Part shown: piece after piece, positions 1 through 8,908 of the stretch
Layout of the letters: every line of letters begins with the position of its first letter
Numbering within the stretch: position 1 is the stretch's first letter
Assembly: GCA_965652395.1 (NCBI GenBank)
Contig: CBFGUW010000024.1
Coordinates: 1 to 64,000 of the forward strand
DNA length: 64,000 nt
Direction: 5' to 3'
Source: Saccharospirillum sp965652395
Lineage (GTDB): Bacteria; Pseudomonadota; Gammaproteobacteria; Pseudomonadales; Natronospirillaceae
Position numbers and translations under genes: made by a program
Notes under the pieces: generated by a model
Database searches by the model: none
Told to the model about the DNA's origin: nothing
What the model saw: the letters and a program-made list of their open reading frames with translations, nothing else

Positions 1-2215
1 CCACGGCCTGAATCACCGGGTCGGTGGTGAAATCCGTCGAAGAGCCGCTGTCTATTGTGGTGGGTGCCGGTTGGGTATTCACCACGAGCTTGGTCGCGAC
101 AACGTCGGATGTAACCGCATTGGCATCGACGGTTGAAAGGTCGGTAGCGACACCGTCCTGGTCGTTGGCGGTGAGGGTGAAGCTTTCCTGATCCGCCGTT
201 GCGGTATAGGCGACATCGGTAAAGGTGGCGACCCCCGAGACGGCGGCGATGTCCACATCGCCCGACAAATTACCCGCGCTGGCCTCGGAGAGTGTGACGG
301 TTTCGGTGAAGTCCACATCTGTATTGCCGAACGCGTCCTGCGCGGTCACCACCGGTTGGGTGCCGAGCGCCGAGCCCGAGGTGGAACTGGCCGGTTGCGT
401 GGTAAACGCCAGCGCCGTTGCCGTGACATCAACGGTGCTGCCAATGCCATTGTTCACGGCGGAGGTGGCACCCATGCCGGTACCGGCACCACTGGTGGTG
501 ACATCGGTGTCGCCGTCGACCGAGAGGATAAAGGTCTGGTCTTCGGTCAGTCCGCTGTTGTCATTGTAATAGGCGTTAACCGTATAGGTTTCATTGCCGC
601 TATCGGCGATGGAAATGCTGAGGGCGGAAAACGTAATGGTATCGGCACCGGCGTTGTAGGTGCCGGTGACATTCGAGGTGTCGGGACCATTCAAACGCCA
701 GGTGACTTGATCCCGAATGGCGTCACTGGTCGTACCGGTGACATTCAGCACAATTTGGCTGATGCTCATGGGCAGGCCGTCCCCACCACCGCCGTCGGAG
801 AGTGTGAAATCAAAGACATCGACGGCTTCGCCGACGGTATCGATCGTGGTTGGAATCGCCACCGGTTCCGTGACGACGGCACTGGCGGTCAGGTCGCCAT
901 CGCTGTTGATGGCAACCGGTGATGTAACCTGGATGTTGTTGATGGTGTGGTTGCTGTAGGCCTGGCTGCCTTCATAACCACCGGCACTGATGTAAAAACG
1001 GACCTCATCCACGTTGGAAAAGGTGTTGCCGAAGCTCACGGTTTGAGGAAGGTAACCGCTGTCATAACCGTCAAAGGTGGTCGTGGCCACCTGCCCACCG
1101 TCACGGTAGCCGACAACCGTGTTGGTGAACGACGAAGTCTCCCCCCAGTTGTAATGTTCGAATTGAACCAGCTTGAATTCGCTGCCATCGGACGACTTGA
1201 TCGACATCCCCTTGGAGCCGGTGTTGGGGTCGGTCAAACCGGTCATATTAGCGTCGTTACTGGTCAGGAAAGTATTGTTTTTCCAGTCCAGATCGGCATG
1301 CAGGGTACCGTTGGTATCCGAAATACCAAAGATATCGATATCGATATCGCTGATGGTGACGGAACCCCCTTCACCGTCTCTGGCGATGTCGTCCGCGGTT
1401 ATATCCGCACCGCTGGCCGTGAACGTTAGAGTGGGTGAAGCACTGAGGGCGGTGGTGACGGTGATGCTGAAGGTTTTTTGGTAGCTGTCCGTTCCATCGT
1501 GTGTTTGTACACACACGTTATAGGTCCCGGCGGCAATACTGCCGGCGGTTTCCAAATCATCATTGGCATTGTCTACCTGGAAACTGGCGTTGTTGTCATC
1601 CCCGGAGGCGCCGCAACTGCCGCTGCCGGATGAACCGTTTGATACCAATGAATAGGTGTGGGTGTCCCCGCCATCCGCATCGGTGGTGCTGAGGTCGCCG
1701 ACTACCGCGTTGGCTCCCGTTGCGCTTTGGGCGATGGAGTTCGCGCTCAGGCCGATGTTCGTAGGCGCGTTGTTGCCGCCACCGCCATTCCAAGTGTGAC
1801 CGGCAGCCGTACAGACTAATGATGTCGTATATATACTGGGCGAGTGGGTACAGCTTGTGAAGGTTTTCCTTCCTGTTAAAGAAGAAAGGTCACCGCTGAT
1901 GTGGCTGGTTGCCGTTTTCGATGCCTTTAAGAGACCATTGCTCTCCAGGAAGCTGAGAATGGCTTGATCAGACTGCTCCGCAGTTTGATTGGTATTTGCC
2001 GAATTGCTTTTGCAATAGTTGTTGAAGGGGTCGTTGACGGTATCCGATCGTGTCTCTGTCAGAGGCTTATCGGTGCTGATACAAGCCTGGGAGGGGCTGT
2101 TGGAGGCGACTCGTGAGACGCTACGAACACTGGCTGACCCATGAGCCATGAAAAATGCAGGTATGACGGCTGCAATTGCCTTGCTAAGTGGATTTTTTTC
2201 GGTTTTTTTTACCAT
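1..2215 (-). CDS. Large secreted cadherin/Ig-like repeat protein, C-terminal part beyond the window
   Basis: An uninterrupted reading frame of 738 codons starts at ATG 2215 and runs off the left edge. AGGTG precedes the start at good spacing. The protein begins MVKKTEKNPLSKAIAAVIPA, a basic then hydrophobic N terminus that fits a signal peptide, followed by a Cys-containing region. From about residue 150 there is a cadherin-like segment (APTNIGLSANSI ... TDADGGDTHTYSLVS). Residues 257-423 form a beta-rich domain with GGYEGSQAY. After about residue 600 there are Ig-like/filamin-like repeats (ALAFTTQPASSTSGSALG, KLVVNTQPAP). This composition (Thr, Ser, Asp, Gly, few Lys) is typical of giant surface or secreted adhesins. 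The exact role cannot be told because the C terminus, where secretion signals would lie, is absent. It lies just downstream of the tail-collar cluster on the same strand and may or may not share its transcript. Confidence 0.8.
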   Translation of the reverse strand, partial: MVKKTEKNPLSKAIAAVIPAFFMAHGSASVRSVSRVASNSPSQACISTDKPLTETRSDTVNDPFNNYCKSNSANTNQTAEQSDQAILSFLESNGLLKASKTATSHISGDLSSLTGRKTFTSCTHSPSIYTTSLVCTAAGHTWNGGGGNNAPTNIGLSANSIAQSATGANAVVGDLSTTDADGGDTHTYSLVSNGSSGSGSCGASGDDNNASFQVDNANDDLETAGSIAAGTYNVCVQTHDGTDSYQKTFSITVTTALSASPTLTFTASGADITADDIARDGEGGSVTISDIDIDIFGISDTNGTLHADLDWKNNTFLTSNDANMTGLTDPNTGSKGMSIKSSDGSEFKLVQFEHYNWGETSSFTNTVVGYRDGGQVATTTFDGYDSGYLPQTVSFGNTFSNVDEVRFYISAGGYEGSQAYSNHTINNIQVTSPVAINSDGDLTASAVVTEPVAIPTTIDTVGEAVDVFDFTLSDGGGGDGLPMSISQIVLNVTGTTSDAIRDQVTWRLNGPDTSNVTGTYNAGADTITFSALSISIADSGNETYTVNAYYNDNSGLTEDQTFILSVDGDTDVTTSGAGTGMGATSAVNNGIGSTVDVTATALAFTTQPASSTSGSALGTQPVVTAQDAFGNTDVDFTETVTLSEASAGNLSGDVDIAAVSGVATFTDVAYTATADQESFTLTANDQDGVATDLSTVDANAVTSDVVATKLVVNTQPAPTTIDSGSSTDFTTDPVIQAV

Positions 2216-2238
2216 GATGGCACCTGCTTAAGCTTCAA

Positions 2239-2290
2239 TGAGCTTGAATCTTTATCGAAAAACAGTAAGCAGCGATGAACTTCAAGCTCA
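2239..2290 (-). terminator. Inverted repeat between cluster end and repeat protein
   Basis: TGAGCTTGAA (2239-2248) pairs with TTCAAGCTCA (2281-2290) around a 32-nt loop. The right arm overlaps the stop codon of the TIGR03032-like gene. No T-run is visible, so this may be an attenuator or processing hairpin rather than a classical terminator. Confidence 0.4.
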
Positions 2291-3547
2291 CACCGCAGGA
2301 AAGCAGAAATGATTTCGCATTCTCGGGTTAGAAGGCTCGATAATTTCAGGGAAATGGCATCCTGGAATCACGGCAACATCGTATATTTGATCGACATTTC
2401 CACGAAAAGTAAGCCGAGCCACTTCACTGAAGTCCTCCAAATTAAATACCCAAATCCCGGACAGCGTTTCATCATACATCTCACCAAGAGGGGCAGGGCG
2501 GGTCACATCCGATTGACGAACTCTGGATAGCCCGACAAACATCAAAGGCCCATGAAATGCCATGCCTCGAGTGAATCCGGGCACCTGTGCGACGGTTTCC
2601 ACTTTACCGCTATCAAAGTCATAGCGACAAACAGCCCCTATGCCGGAGTTACAAAAATACAGCCGACCTTGATACCAGCGGGGTGAATGGGGCATCCAAA
2701 GCCCTTCCACCAATATCTCGTTATTTTGAACATCTATTAACGTGCCTTCCTGCCGGTTTTTGTTTTGACGCCACTGGGTGGCGCTATCCTGCTTGGAAAA
2801 AGTGGTCACGTAACCCGGTTTGCCGTCTCTGAGTGTCATGCCGTTTAAATGGCATCGATCTTCAGGTTTGAGTTCAGTAATAAAGGGCGGCTGCCAACGT
2901 GGAACGAAGCTGAAATCCGACTGGAGAGTGCAGAGGCAGGAAAAACTTGAGTTCACAGCCCAAAGCCCCTCTTCCCCCCAACTGATGTCGTGAATATTAA
3001 TCATGCCGGAGTAGTGGGAGGCTCGGGTAATAAAGCAGGCATCGACTCGAGAGTCGGCGGGTTCGTATAAGGACTCCTGGTACTGTTGCCACAGTTCGAA
3101 TTGCTTCTGGAAATCAAGACTGTCGTCATCGTCGTTTTGAAGTGTCTTTTGATACTCGTTTTGAAGCACTTCCGTATGCTCCCAGGCTAATGGGTCCTGG
3201 TTGCCACCGGCTTTGGGTGCTGTTACATCTTCCTCGATACGGCTCAATGGCTGCTTGATTTGCTTAATGAGACCATCTTCACGTTGAAAACGAATAATTT
3301 GGGTGAACACACCCAATGTCAAACTGTCGTGGGTTACGGTCAGCCCCATGGGGCGGGGAAAGGTCTTGAAGTTGATATCCAATTCCTCTCCATCGCTTCG
3401 CACCAGCATGAGTCGACTGGCCTGATAGGACGTAAAGGCTAAGGATATGTTCAAGTGCTTGAGGATCGCCGGAAGGTTTTCACTGTACTCCGCGCTGTAA
3501 TCCATCGTTTTGTAAATGTCTTCAGACCCTGTGTTTTCCTGCATCAC
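2288..3547 (-). CDS. TIGR03032/DUF4915 family protein
   Basis: A 419-residue protein without a signal peptide or membrane segment. It matches from memory the TIGR03032 (DUF4915) family: an N-terminal stretch (LAFTSYQASRLMLVRSDG, FPRPMGLTV) followed by propeller-like repeats with INIHDISWGEEGLWAVNS, HLNGMTLRDGKPGYVTTF, GLWMPHSPRWYQGRLYFCNS, PGFTRGMAFHGPLMFVGLS and a GIWVFNLEDF C-terminal blade. Members are often near tail-collar or sulfotransferase genes, but I know of no biochemical function. The start overlaps the stop of the upstream subtilase by 4 nt (ATGA), implying translational coupling. An acidic insertion near residue 150 (QNDDDDSLD) seems lineage-specific. Confidence 0.75.
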   Translation of the reverse strand: MMQENTGSEDIYKTMDYSAEYSENLPAILKHLNISLAFTSYQASRLMLVRSDGEELDINFKTFPRPMGLTVTHDSLTLGVFTQIIRFQREDGLIKQIKQPLSRIEEDVTAPKAGGNQDPLAWEHTEVLQNEYQKTLQNDDDDSLDFQKQFELWQQYQESLYEPADSRVDACFITRASHYSGMINIHDISWGEEGLWAVNSSFSCLCTLQSDFSFVPRWQPPFITELKPEDRCHLNGMTLRDGKPGYVTTFSKQDSATQWRQNKNRQEGTLIDVQNNEILVEGLWMPHSPRWYQGRLYFCNSGIGAVCRYDFDSGKVETVAQVPGFTRGMAFHGPLMFVGLSRVRQSDVTRPAPLGEMYDETLSGIWVFNLEDFSEVARLTFRGNVDQIYDVAVIPGCHFPEIIEPSNPRMRNHFCFPAV

Positions 3548-4758
3548 TCTTCCCAGATCGAACTTCGTTTCTGCAACCTGCTCTCTATATCCGCTAGAGT
3601 TAACTCTGGCTCCAAGGAGAGAAGTTGAGCGATAAAACCCGCAGCCCTGACCGCAGCCAGGGAGGTACCATTGATATTAGTATAGTTCTGACGATTTGCT
3701 GTGGTCAGAAGAGGAGAACCATCAAAAAAAACGTCAATGGTCGGCCCCCAGTTGCTGTACCGTGCTCTTTGCCCTGGCCGGGAGTAGGCTCCAACGACGA
3801 TGGCTTCGCTGATGGAGGCCTCGTATTGGTTCTCCTGTATCTCGATACCATCGTTTCCAGCGGCAAATACCACGGCAACCCCTTTGCTGTTTCGGCCATG
3901 AGCAGCCAAATCTTTAACAATATCCTTGACGGGTTCCAGCAGCCATTGAGAGCGCCAACTGCAGTTGATGATGTCTGCCTTGGCCAGCTTGGCGACTTGA
4001 AATGCCAACAAAGTTTGTGATGTCCAGGTATTCGGTTGACGAATGGCGATCAAGTTGGCATCAGGGGCCAACCCTTCGGCTCCCTTGCCATCGGCCAAGG
4101 CAAATAACACCCCGGCAATTTTAGTGCCATGGTGGTCTGCTGTATGCTTGGGTGAGGCATCCAGCGTATTTTCCTCTGTATCGTACTGAAAAATCACATT
4201 GGCGCCGGCAAGCTCGGAGTGTGTCAGGTCAAAGCCGTCATCAATAATGGCAATATTGACCGGATGCCTGGTTTGCTCTACAGAATGCGATGATGAGAGC
4301 ACGGTATCGGCTGCTGGTGTAATAGCTGCGGAGGCAGACTCAACCCAGGGGAAGAAGGGTATCCGGTCGGTCCTCATGGGGCGGTGCTGCAGTATATCGG
4401 GCTGAGCCAGTAACACCTCAGGGTGTTGCTGCAGCAGTGCCAGTGCTTCGAACATATTGCTTTTGTCCTTCATGTCCAGCATCAGGTAGTGAAAGTTGGA
4501 CCCCTGATATAATTCCGTTACCTGTTCGATTCCACGGTGGACTTCCGACAACTCGGCCTTATCGGTTGAATCCGCAATTTTCACGATGATGCGGGAGGAC
4601 AATTGTACCGAGAGAGTGCTGTTCTCCACATGGTATCCAGTATCTCCCTCGGTCAATACGTAAGGTATGGAGAAATTGGTGAATGAAATAGAATCAGCCG
4701 CGTAGACCATAGGACTGATCACGAGCAAAAACAATCTGACAGCGGCTGACACTTTCAT
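3544..4758 (-). CDS. Secreted subtilisin-like serine protease (S8)
   Basis: A 404-residue protein with an N-terminal signal peptide (MKVSAAVRLFLLVISPMVYA, cleavage expected after the AYA-like site). A propeptide-like region (about 45-130, RIIVKIADSTDKAELSEV) is followed by the S8 catalytic domain. Asp lies in NIAIIDDGFDLTHSEL (about residue 173), His in DHHGTKIAGVLFA, the oxyanion Asn in VFAAGNDG and Ser in INGTSLAAVRAAGF. All four are present, so it should be active. It is coupled by ATGA to the TIGR03032-like gene and lies 28 nt after the third collar gene. A role in maturing cluster proteins in the periplasm or outside the cell is plausible but inferred only from position. Confidence 0.85.
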   Translation of the reverse strand: MKVSAAVRLFLLVISPMVYAADSISFTNFSIPYVLTEGDTGYHVENSTLSVQLSSRIIVKIADSTDKAELSEVHRGIEQVTELYQGSNFHYLMLDMKDKSNMFEALALLQQHPEVLLAQPDILQHRPMRTDRIPFFPWVESASAAITPAADTVLSSSHSVEQTRHPVNIAIIDDGFDLTHSELAGANVIFQYDTEENTLDASPKHTADHHGTKIAGVLFALADGKGAEGLAPDANLIAIRQPNTWTSQTLLAFQVAKLAKADIINCSWRSQWLLEPVKDIVKDLAAHGRNSKGVAVVFAAGNDGIEIQENQYEASISEAIVVGAYSRPGQRARYSNWGPTIDVFFDGSPLLTTANRQNYTNINGTSLAAVRAAGFIAQLLSLEPELTLADIESRLQKRSSIWEE

Positions 4759-4786
4759 TTAAAACCTGACCCTTCCGGCGGTGTGT

Positions 4787-5341
4787 TTAATTCCTTGTAG
4801 GAAAGATACCAGATAAACAGATGCAGAAAGGTACGACCAAATATGGCTGTAGGTTGTTATGTGCCTCGCTGCCGCCTGCTACGCCAACCACCTCTTCCGC
4901 CATTTGGACAGGCGTTTCCATGGGGGGTGTCTTGAATGCTGAAGCCTTTGGGTTTATTTGCGGCCCCAAATAGGTTGTTTCATCTGCTACATCGGTCGAA
5001 TTAACGAATGTTCCAAACGCTGCCTGAACTTTTCCATGATCATGAGAGGGCATCGTACTCGTCGTTAGGGTCACTGTAGGCGTACCGTAGTGCTCACCGA
5101 GCCTGTAAGGCGAAAGTCCGGGCCCCGAGTCTTGGGCGCCGCCAACATGAAGTGGAGACCTGCCTTGAAGATCCGGTAGCCGCATAGTGGTGCGGCCGTC
5201 ACCTCCATAAATTGTTCCAATAATAGCGAACAAGGCCGGATTTTGGCCTATGGACTGTAATTCCCCATTGCAGTATGCCCAATCCATCGGGCTGAACGCA
5301 TAGGGGAGCATTTTAATTTCACCAATAAATGATGCCGACAT
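4787..5341 (-). CDS. Phage tail collar domain protein, copy 1
   Basis: A 184-residue tail-collar (microcystin-dependent protein, Mdp-like; PF07484) protein. The N terminus MSASFIGEIKMLPYAFSPMDWAYCNGELQ matches the family pattern, followed by ALFAIIGTIYGGDGRTTMRLPDLQGRSPLHVG, the MPSHDHG histidine motif and a C-terminal NLQPYLVVPFCICLSGIFPTRN. AAGGAG precedes the start. It is the last of three tandem paralogues separated by only 10-11 nt. No phage structural genes are nearby, so this is not a prophage tail module. Family members are found as stand-alone bacterial genes of uncertain function. Confidence 0.88.
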   Translation of the reverse strand: MSASFIGEIKMLPYAFSPMDWAYCNGELQSIGQNPALFAIIGTIYGGDGRTTMRLPDLQGRSPLHVGGAQDSGPGLSPYRLGEHYGTPTVTLTTSTMPSHDHGKVQAAFGTFVNSTDVADETTYLGPQINPKASAFKTPPMETPVQMAEEVVGVAGGSEAHNNLQPYLVVPFCICLSGIFPTRN

Positions 5342-5352
5342 GATTCAACTCC

Positions 5353-5874
5353 TTAATTACGAGATGGATAAACGCCTTTGAGTGCAATAATGAAATTGAT
5401 TGCACTAATAGGCATTATGTTTTCGTGAGCCCCGTTCTGCCCCTCGGGTGCTAATACCGACGTATCAAGCTCACCCATGATGGCGACATCGTCCGCTGCA
5501 AAATAGTGACGTTCCTTTCCTATGCTGGATCCACTGGGGGCAGGGCTGGTGGGCGCTTGGTCGCTAACATTAAAAGCATGGTTATGGCTGGGTAGGTTGT
5601 CTGCTGTTAACGTCACCGTTTCAGAGCCGTATTTAGCACCCTGAGGCCAATTCATTGATTGCCCGGGAGCCGTTCCGGGATGAACCGGAATACGACCACG
5701 CATCTCCGGTAGTGCGAACGTTGTACGCCCATCGCCGCCATACATTGTACCGAGTAGTGAATAGAGCGCCTCATTTTGTGAAACAGGAAGTATCGCGCCA
5801 TTGCAAAAAGCATAATTATGAATCGAAAAATGTCCGGCGAACATGCGAATATCGCCAATAAAGGGTTGAGACAT
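5353..5874 (-). CDS. Phage tail collar domain protein, copy 2
   Basis: A 173-residue paralogue of its neighbours. It has MSQPFIGDIRMFAGHFSIHNYAFCNG, LYSLLGTMYGGDGRTTFALPEMRGRIPVHPG, LPSHNHAFNVSD and the shared C-terminal ending GVYPSRN. AGGAGA lies just before the ATG. The central region (about 95-145) is the part that diverges most between the three copies, which suggests that the end caps form the conserved fold and the middle carries specificity; this last point is inference. Confidence 0.88.
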   Translation of the reverse strand: MSQPFIGDIRMFAGHFSIHNYAFCNGAILPVSQNEALYSLLGTMYGGDGRTTFALPEMRGRIPVHPGTAPGQSMNWPQGAKYGSETVTLTADNLPSHNHAFNVSDQAPTSPAPSGSSIGKERHYFAADDVAIMGELDTSVLAPEGQNGAHENIMPISAINFIIALKGVYPSRN

Positions 5875-5884
5875 TTGAGTTCTC

Positions 5885-6415
5885 CTAATTCCGGGATGGA
5901 TATAAGCCGGTTAAAGCAATGATAAACAGTACGCAGGCCGACGGCTGAATATTGGAGTGTGATGTTCCTGAGCCGGTATAGGAAACAGTCGCTGGATTCA
6001 ACGCGGTGTCAGGCGACTCAGTTGTGTAATATGGCTCGGCATCAGACGCCGCCAGAACATTGCCCACCTTGGTCGAAGGGGTAAAAGGTAAAAATGTTGA
6101 TCCATCCATCTGATCTGCATAAAAATTATGCCGATGCGCGGGCATTTCACTTGCAGTCAGGGTTACATAATCACTGCCCCCAACAACACCTTGTTTGTAA
6201 GCGTAATTCACGGGCCCGGGGTGTACCGGAGTACGACCTTGCATGTTGGGTAAATTAAAAGTGGTTCTGGCATCCCCCCCATATGAAATTCCCAACAAAG
6301 AGTACAATGCCGCGTTGTCGTGAATCGTCAGTATCTGGCCATCGCATTTTGCCCAGCCTTTTGGGGCAAAATTATAGCCGGCCAGTCTCATTTCACCAAT
6401 AAATGGTTCAGACAT
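5885..6415 (-). CDS. Phage tail collar domain protein, copy 3
   Basis: A 176-residue member of the same family: MSEPFIGEMRLAGYNFAPKGWAKCDGQ, LYSLLGISYGGDARTTFNLPNMQGRTPVHPG, MPAHRHNFYAD and C-terminal SNIQPSACVLFIIALTGLYPSRN. AGGAG precedes the start. It is the first translated of the three copies and follows the DUF6916-like gene by 45 nt. Three collar genes in tandem, each with its own strong ribosome binding site, indicate similar expression and perhaps a hetero-oligomer. Confidence 0.88.
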   Translation of the reverse strand: MSEPFIGEMRLAGYNFAPKGWAKCDGQILTIHDNAALYSLLGISYGGDARTTFNLPNMQGRTPVHPGPVNYAYKQGVVGGSDYVTLTASEMPAHRHNFYADQMDGSTFLPFTPSTKVGNVLAASDAEPYYTTESPDTALNPATVSYTGSGTSHSNIQPSACVLFIIALTGLYPSRN

Positions 6416-6460
6416 AGAAAACTCCTTTAATTATAGTTTTACTTAACGAGCAATCACTTG

Positions 6461-6754
6461 TTACTCGGCTTTTCTGGATACGATAATTTGATACTTATCC
6501 ACGGCGTGAGGGCACATAAACAAAGTTTCCTCTCCAAACACATCGCTTTTTAACTTATAGTTCCCTTGTTGGCAGTGTTCCTCTTCACTCCCGGCGAGCT
6601 CAACAGAAAATGAACTGAATTCCTTGCCATCATTTTTTGATTTTTCGACACTGGTAATGGTGAGCTCGGCAATCTGTTCATCGGTATCCGGTTTAAATAC
6701 TTGGATTTTTTGGCCGATTGCCTTTTGTAAAACATCGTAGTCGAATTTGTTCAT
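6461..6754 (-). CDS. DUF6916-like small protein
   Basis: A 97-residue soluble protein beginning MNKFDYDVLQKAIGQ. AGGAT lies before ATG 6754; a longer in-frame extension upstream overlaps the acetyltransferase gene and has no such signal, so the short start is preferred. The pattern (phenylalanine-led N terminus, a central FSVELAGSEE and a C-terminal ETLFMCPHAVDKYQIIVSR) resembles the DUF6916 family, which I recall near tail-collar genes. Function is unknown. Its constant neighbourhood suggests a chaperone or partner of the collar proteins. Confidence 0.65.
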   Translation of the reverse strand: MNKFDYDVLQKAIGQKIQVFKPDTDEQIAELTITSVEKSKNDGKEFSSFSVELAGSEEEHCQQGNYKLKSDVFGEETLFMCPHAVDKYQIIVSRKAE

Positions 6755-6813
6755 ATAAATCCTTATGATTTTTTGGTTGACCTGAAAGTTGATCCCGTCC
6801 AGAAAACCACTGC

Positions 6814-7323
6814 TCAAACAGCCACAGATCTGTTGGGGTACCAAACCATTTTTATATAAGGCGCATCCACACTCTCCACTTGAAAGCCTAAGCGGTGATA
6901 AAGACGCCTTGCTCCGATATTCTGTTCGAGAACACATAGAGTAAAAGGTGTCATCACCTGTTCGGCACAGTGCATGAAAGAACGAATAACGCTTTCTCCA
7001 AAGCCTTTACCCCGTGCACTGGGTATGAAAGCGATATCAACCAGACATACCTCGTTGGGACCAAAGTCCAATGTGGCATTGCCGACGCGCTCCTCATGCT
7101 TTTCAATGATAAAGTACATGGCATTTGGGAATTGGCTTCCATAACCTTGGCGTTGAGCATTGACCTGCATATCAAGAATTGACTCGATATATTCCTGGTT
7201 ATTGTCCGCTTGCCGTAAGTCATCCCTGGTCGATTTGTATAGATTTTCGAGAAATACTTTGTCCGAAGGCCTTGATGGTCTTATATTCAGCCCTTTTGGC
7301 ATGTGTAATTTACTGAACTCCAT
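6814..7323 (-). CDS. GNAT family N-acetyltransferase
   Basis: About 169 residues with GNAT motifs: IRPSRPSDKVFLENLYKST (N-terminal strand-helix), ATLDFGPNEVCLVDIAFIP (motif D/A strand), SARGKGFGESVIRSFM (acetyl-CoA pyrophosphate loop, R/Q-x-x-G-x-G/A) and LEQNIGARRLYHRLGFQ (motif B). I place the start at ATG 7323 because AGGAG sits at ideal spacing. An upstream ATG at 7359 would overlap the hydroxylase gene stop by 4 nt and would add 12 residues. The substrate is unknown. Its place in the operon suggests acetylation of a cluster product. Confidence 0.82.
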   Translation of the reverse strand: MEFSKLHMPKGLNIRPSRPSDKVFLENLYKSTRDDLRQADNNQEYIESILDMQVNAQRQGYGSQFPNAMYFIIEKHEERVGNATLDFGPNEVCLVDIAFIPSARGKGFGESVIRSFMHCAEQVMTPFTLCVLEQNIGARRLYHRLGFQVESVDAPYIKMVWYPNRSVAV

Positions 7324-7355
7324 GCACGAAACTCCTTTGTCAATTTTGTCATTTA

Positions 7356-8000
7356 TCATATTGAGTGTTGGATTTCTCCGATGGTTTTAAATATGCTCCT
7401 CTCGTTGTTCGATGTTTCATCCAAATTAGTTTCATCCAAATTAATAAATTGTGACTTCAACCAGTCATTCATTTCACAATCAATCACTATGTGGATTCTG
7501 TCAGTGTTCCCGCTGTTCTTTACCTCATGCAACTCACCGGCATTGATATACCAAAACTCCCCTTCCTCCATAGGTGCTATTTTGTGATTTACCTTGAAAA
7601 CCACATCAGGATTGGAAAATACACAGAGATGAAGACGGGCATCCGGTCCTTCCCAATCCAAACCGTTGTCCCGATGGGGCTTGATAGTCGAGCCAGGTGC
7701 GAGCCGCATAAGGCGGACAGACTTGACTGGACATTCAAGCTGATGAACCCACCATGACAGGTAAGGGCTGCTCTCCAGGCGTGGTAAATCCACCCATTCA
7801 GTGGCTGCATCGAGAGAAAACCCTTGGAGAATGGGGTGGGCATTTGCGTGAACAGAGGCACAGCGGAGCGGCAGGACAGACCAATCGCCGGAGTAACCAC
7901 GAGTGTTTACATGCTCCAGCCATTGTTCTTCAACTAGAGAATTAATCTCATCTTGCAGCGCCTTTAAGTCCAGATCTGTTTTTAACCGACAAAATAACAT
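7356..8000 (-). CDS. Aspartyl/asparaginyl beta-hydroxylase-like protein
   Basis: A 214-residue protein of the Fe(II)/2-oxoglutarate oxygenase fold (PF05118). The iron-binding HxD is in STIKPHRDNGLDW, the Arg that binds 2-oxoglutarate in DARLHLCVFSN, and the distal His in INAGELHEVKNSGNTDRIHIVID. It is cytoplasmic. It is probably the first gene of the leftward operon, facing the sulfotransferase across a 140-nt divergent region. The family hydroxylates Asp/Asn or other residues in proteins or small peptides. Hydroxylation of a cluster protein is a reasonable guess only. Confidence 0.78.
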   Translation of the reverse strand: MLFCRLKTDLDLKALQDEINSLVEEQWLEHVNTRGYSGDWSVLPLRCASVHANAHPILQGFSLDAATEWVDLPRLESSPYLSWWVHQLECPVKSVRLMRLAPGSTIKPHRDNGLDWEGPDARLHLCVFSNPDVVFKVNHKIAPMEEGEFWYINAGELHEVKNSGNTDRIHIVIDCEMNDWLKSQFINLDETNLDETSNNERSIFKTIGEIQHSI

Positions 8001-8140
8001 CCCGAATCACCACAGTCCTTCCTACATCGTTTAAGTGATAGCACAGAATGCATCGAGCACAACCCAGGAATAAAAATGTACTTATATGAAATTCGTCTAA
8101 TCTGGACTAAAGAGATGGCTAAACGTATCTAAGGAGATTT

Positions 8141-8908
8141 ATGGCGGCTTATTTCATCCTGTCAACGGGACGCTGCGGTACCCAGTGGTTGTACGATCGA
8201 CTGCGCGCGCCATTGGAAGCCCATGGTTTTTGGGTCACCCATGAACCGTTGCATTACGGCTACTGTCCAACAGAAAACTCACCGTCACGCCCATTGGTAA
8301 GGAATGCATGTGAGATAGAAGGTCATGCGGACGCGATCCAAGACCATCTAGACAAAGGTGGGCACTATTTGGAGTGCGGCTTTCCTGCCTGGCGGCATTT
8401 ACCCTGGTTCCAAAAGCGCCTAAACGGGCCGGTGAAAGTCATCTATCTTCATCGAGACCCGATACAAACAGCTTCTTCCTGGCTGAAACAAAATGCTTTT
8501 GTGCCCCCTTTTCTGCCTCATCAAACGGAGAAAACCTGGTTTAGTCCGTCAGCGGAAGGGGCCTGTCTACCCCAATATCAAGAACGATGGACAGGATTGA
8601 CGCCTTTCGAGAAGAACTTATATTTCTGGGCTGAAGTTCAACTTCACGCTCGGCAGTATCGACAGAATTGGTCATCGAATGACTGGCTGACCGTGAGGTT
8701 CGAAGAACTGTTTACCGACAAGAGGCTGGAACAGTTGGGCTATTTTCTGGTAAATCAGTCCCTGGTCGGCTCTCAGATTGACAAGTCACCCTATGACCAA
8801 CACAGCGGGATACCGCAAACACCTGTTGTCGAGTCAAAAATGCAGAACCACCCTGAAATATTGCGTATAGCAAAACAACTTCAATACCACTACTCATTTG
8901 ACCGCTGA
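8141..8908 (+). CDS. Sulfotransferase family protein
   Basis: A 255-residue cytosolic protein. The N terminus carries the PAPS phosphosulfate loop (YFILSTGRCGTQWLYDRL) and a second motif with the 3'-phosphate Arg (VKVIYLHRDPIQTASSWLKQ). The C-terminal part contains VRFEELFTDKRLEQLGYFL, as in protein/carbohydrate sulfotransferases. The ATG follows AAGGAG. It diverges from the hydroxylase gene, so a shared control region is likely at 8001-8140. The acceptor (glycan, tyrosine or small molecule) cannot be inferred. Confidence 0.8.
   Translation: MAAYFILSTGRCGTQWLYDRLRAPLEAHGFWVTHEPLHYGYCPTENSPSRPLVRNACEIEGHADAIQDHLDKGGHYLECGFPAWRHLPWFQKRLNGPVKVIYLHRDPIQTASSWLKQNAFVPPFLPHQTEKTWFSPSAEGACLPQYQERWTGLTPFEKNLYFWAEVQLHARQYRQNWSSNDWLTVRFEELFTDKRLEQLGYFLVNQSLVGSQIDKSPYDQHSGIPQTPVVESKMQNHPEILRIAKQLQYHYSFDR

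Noticed and set aside
4787..6415. Prophage remnant
   Set aside because: Tail-collar domains alone are present; no capsid, tail tube, terminase, integrase or lysis genes, and no att-like repeats.
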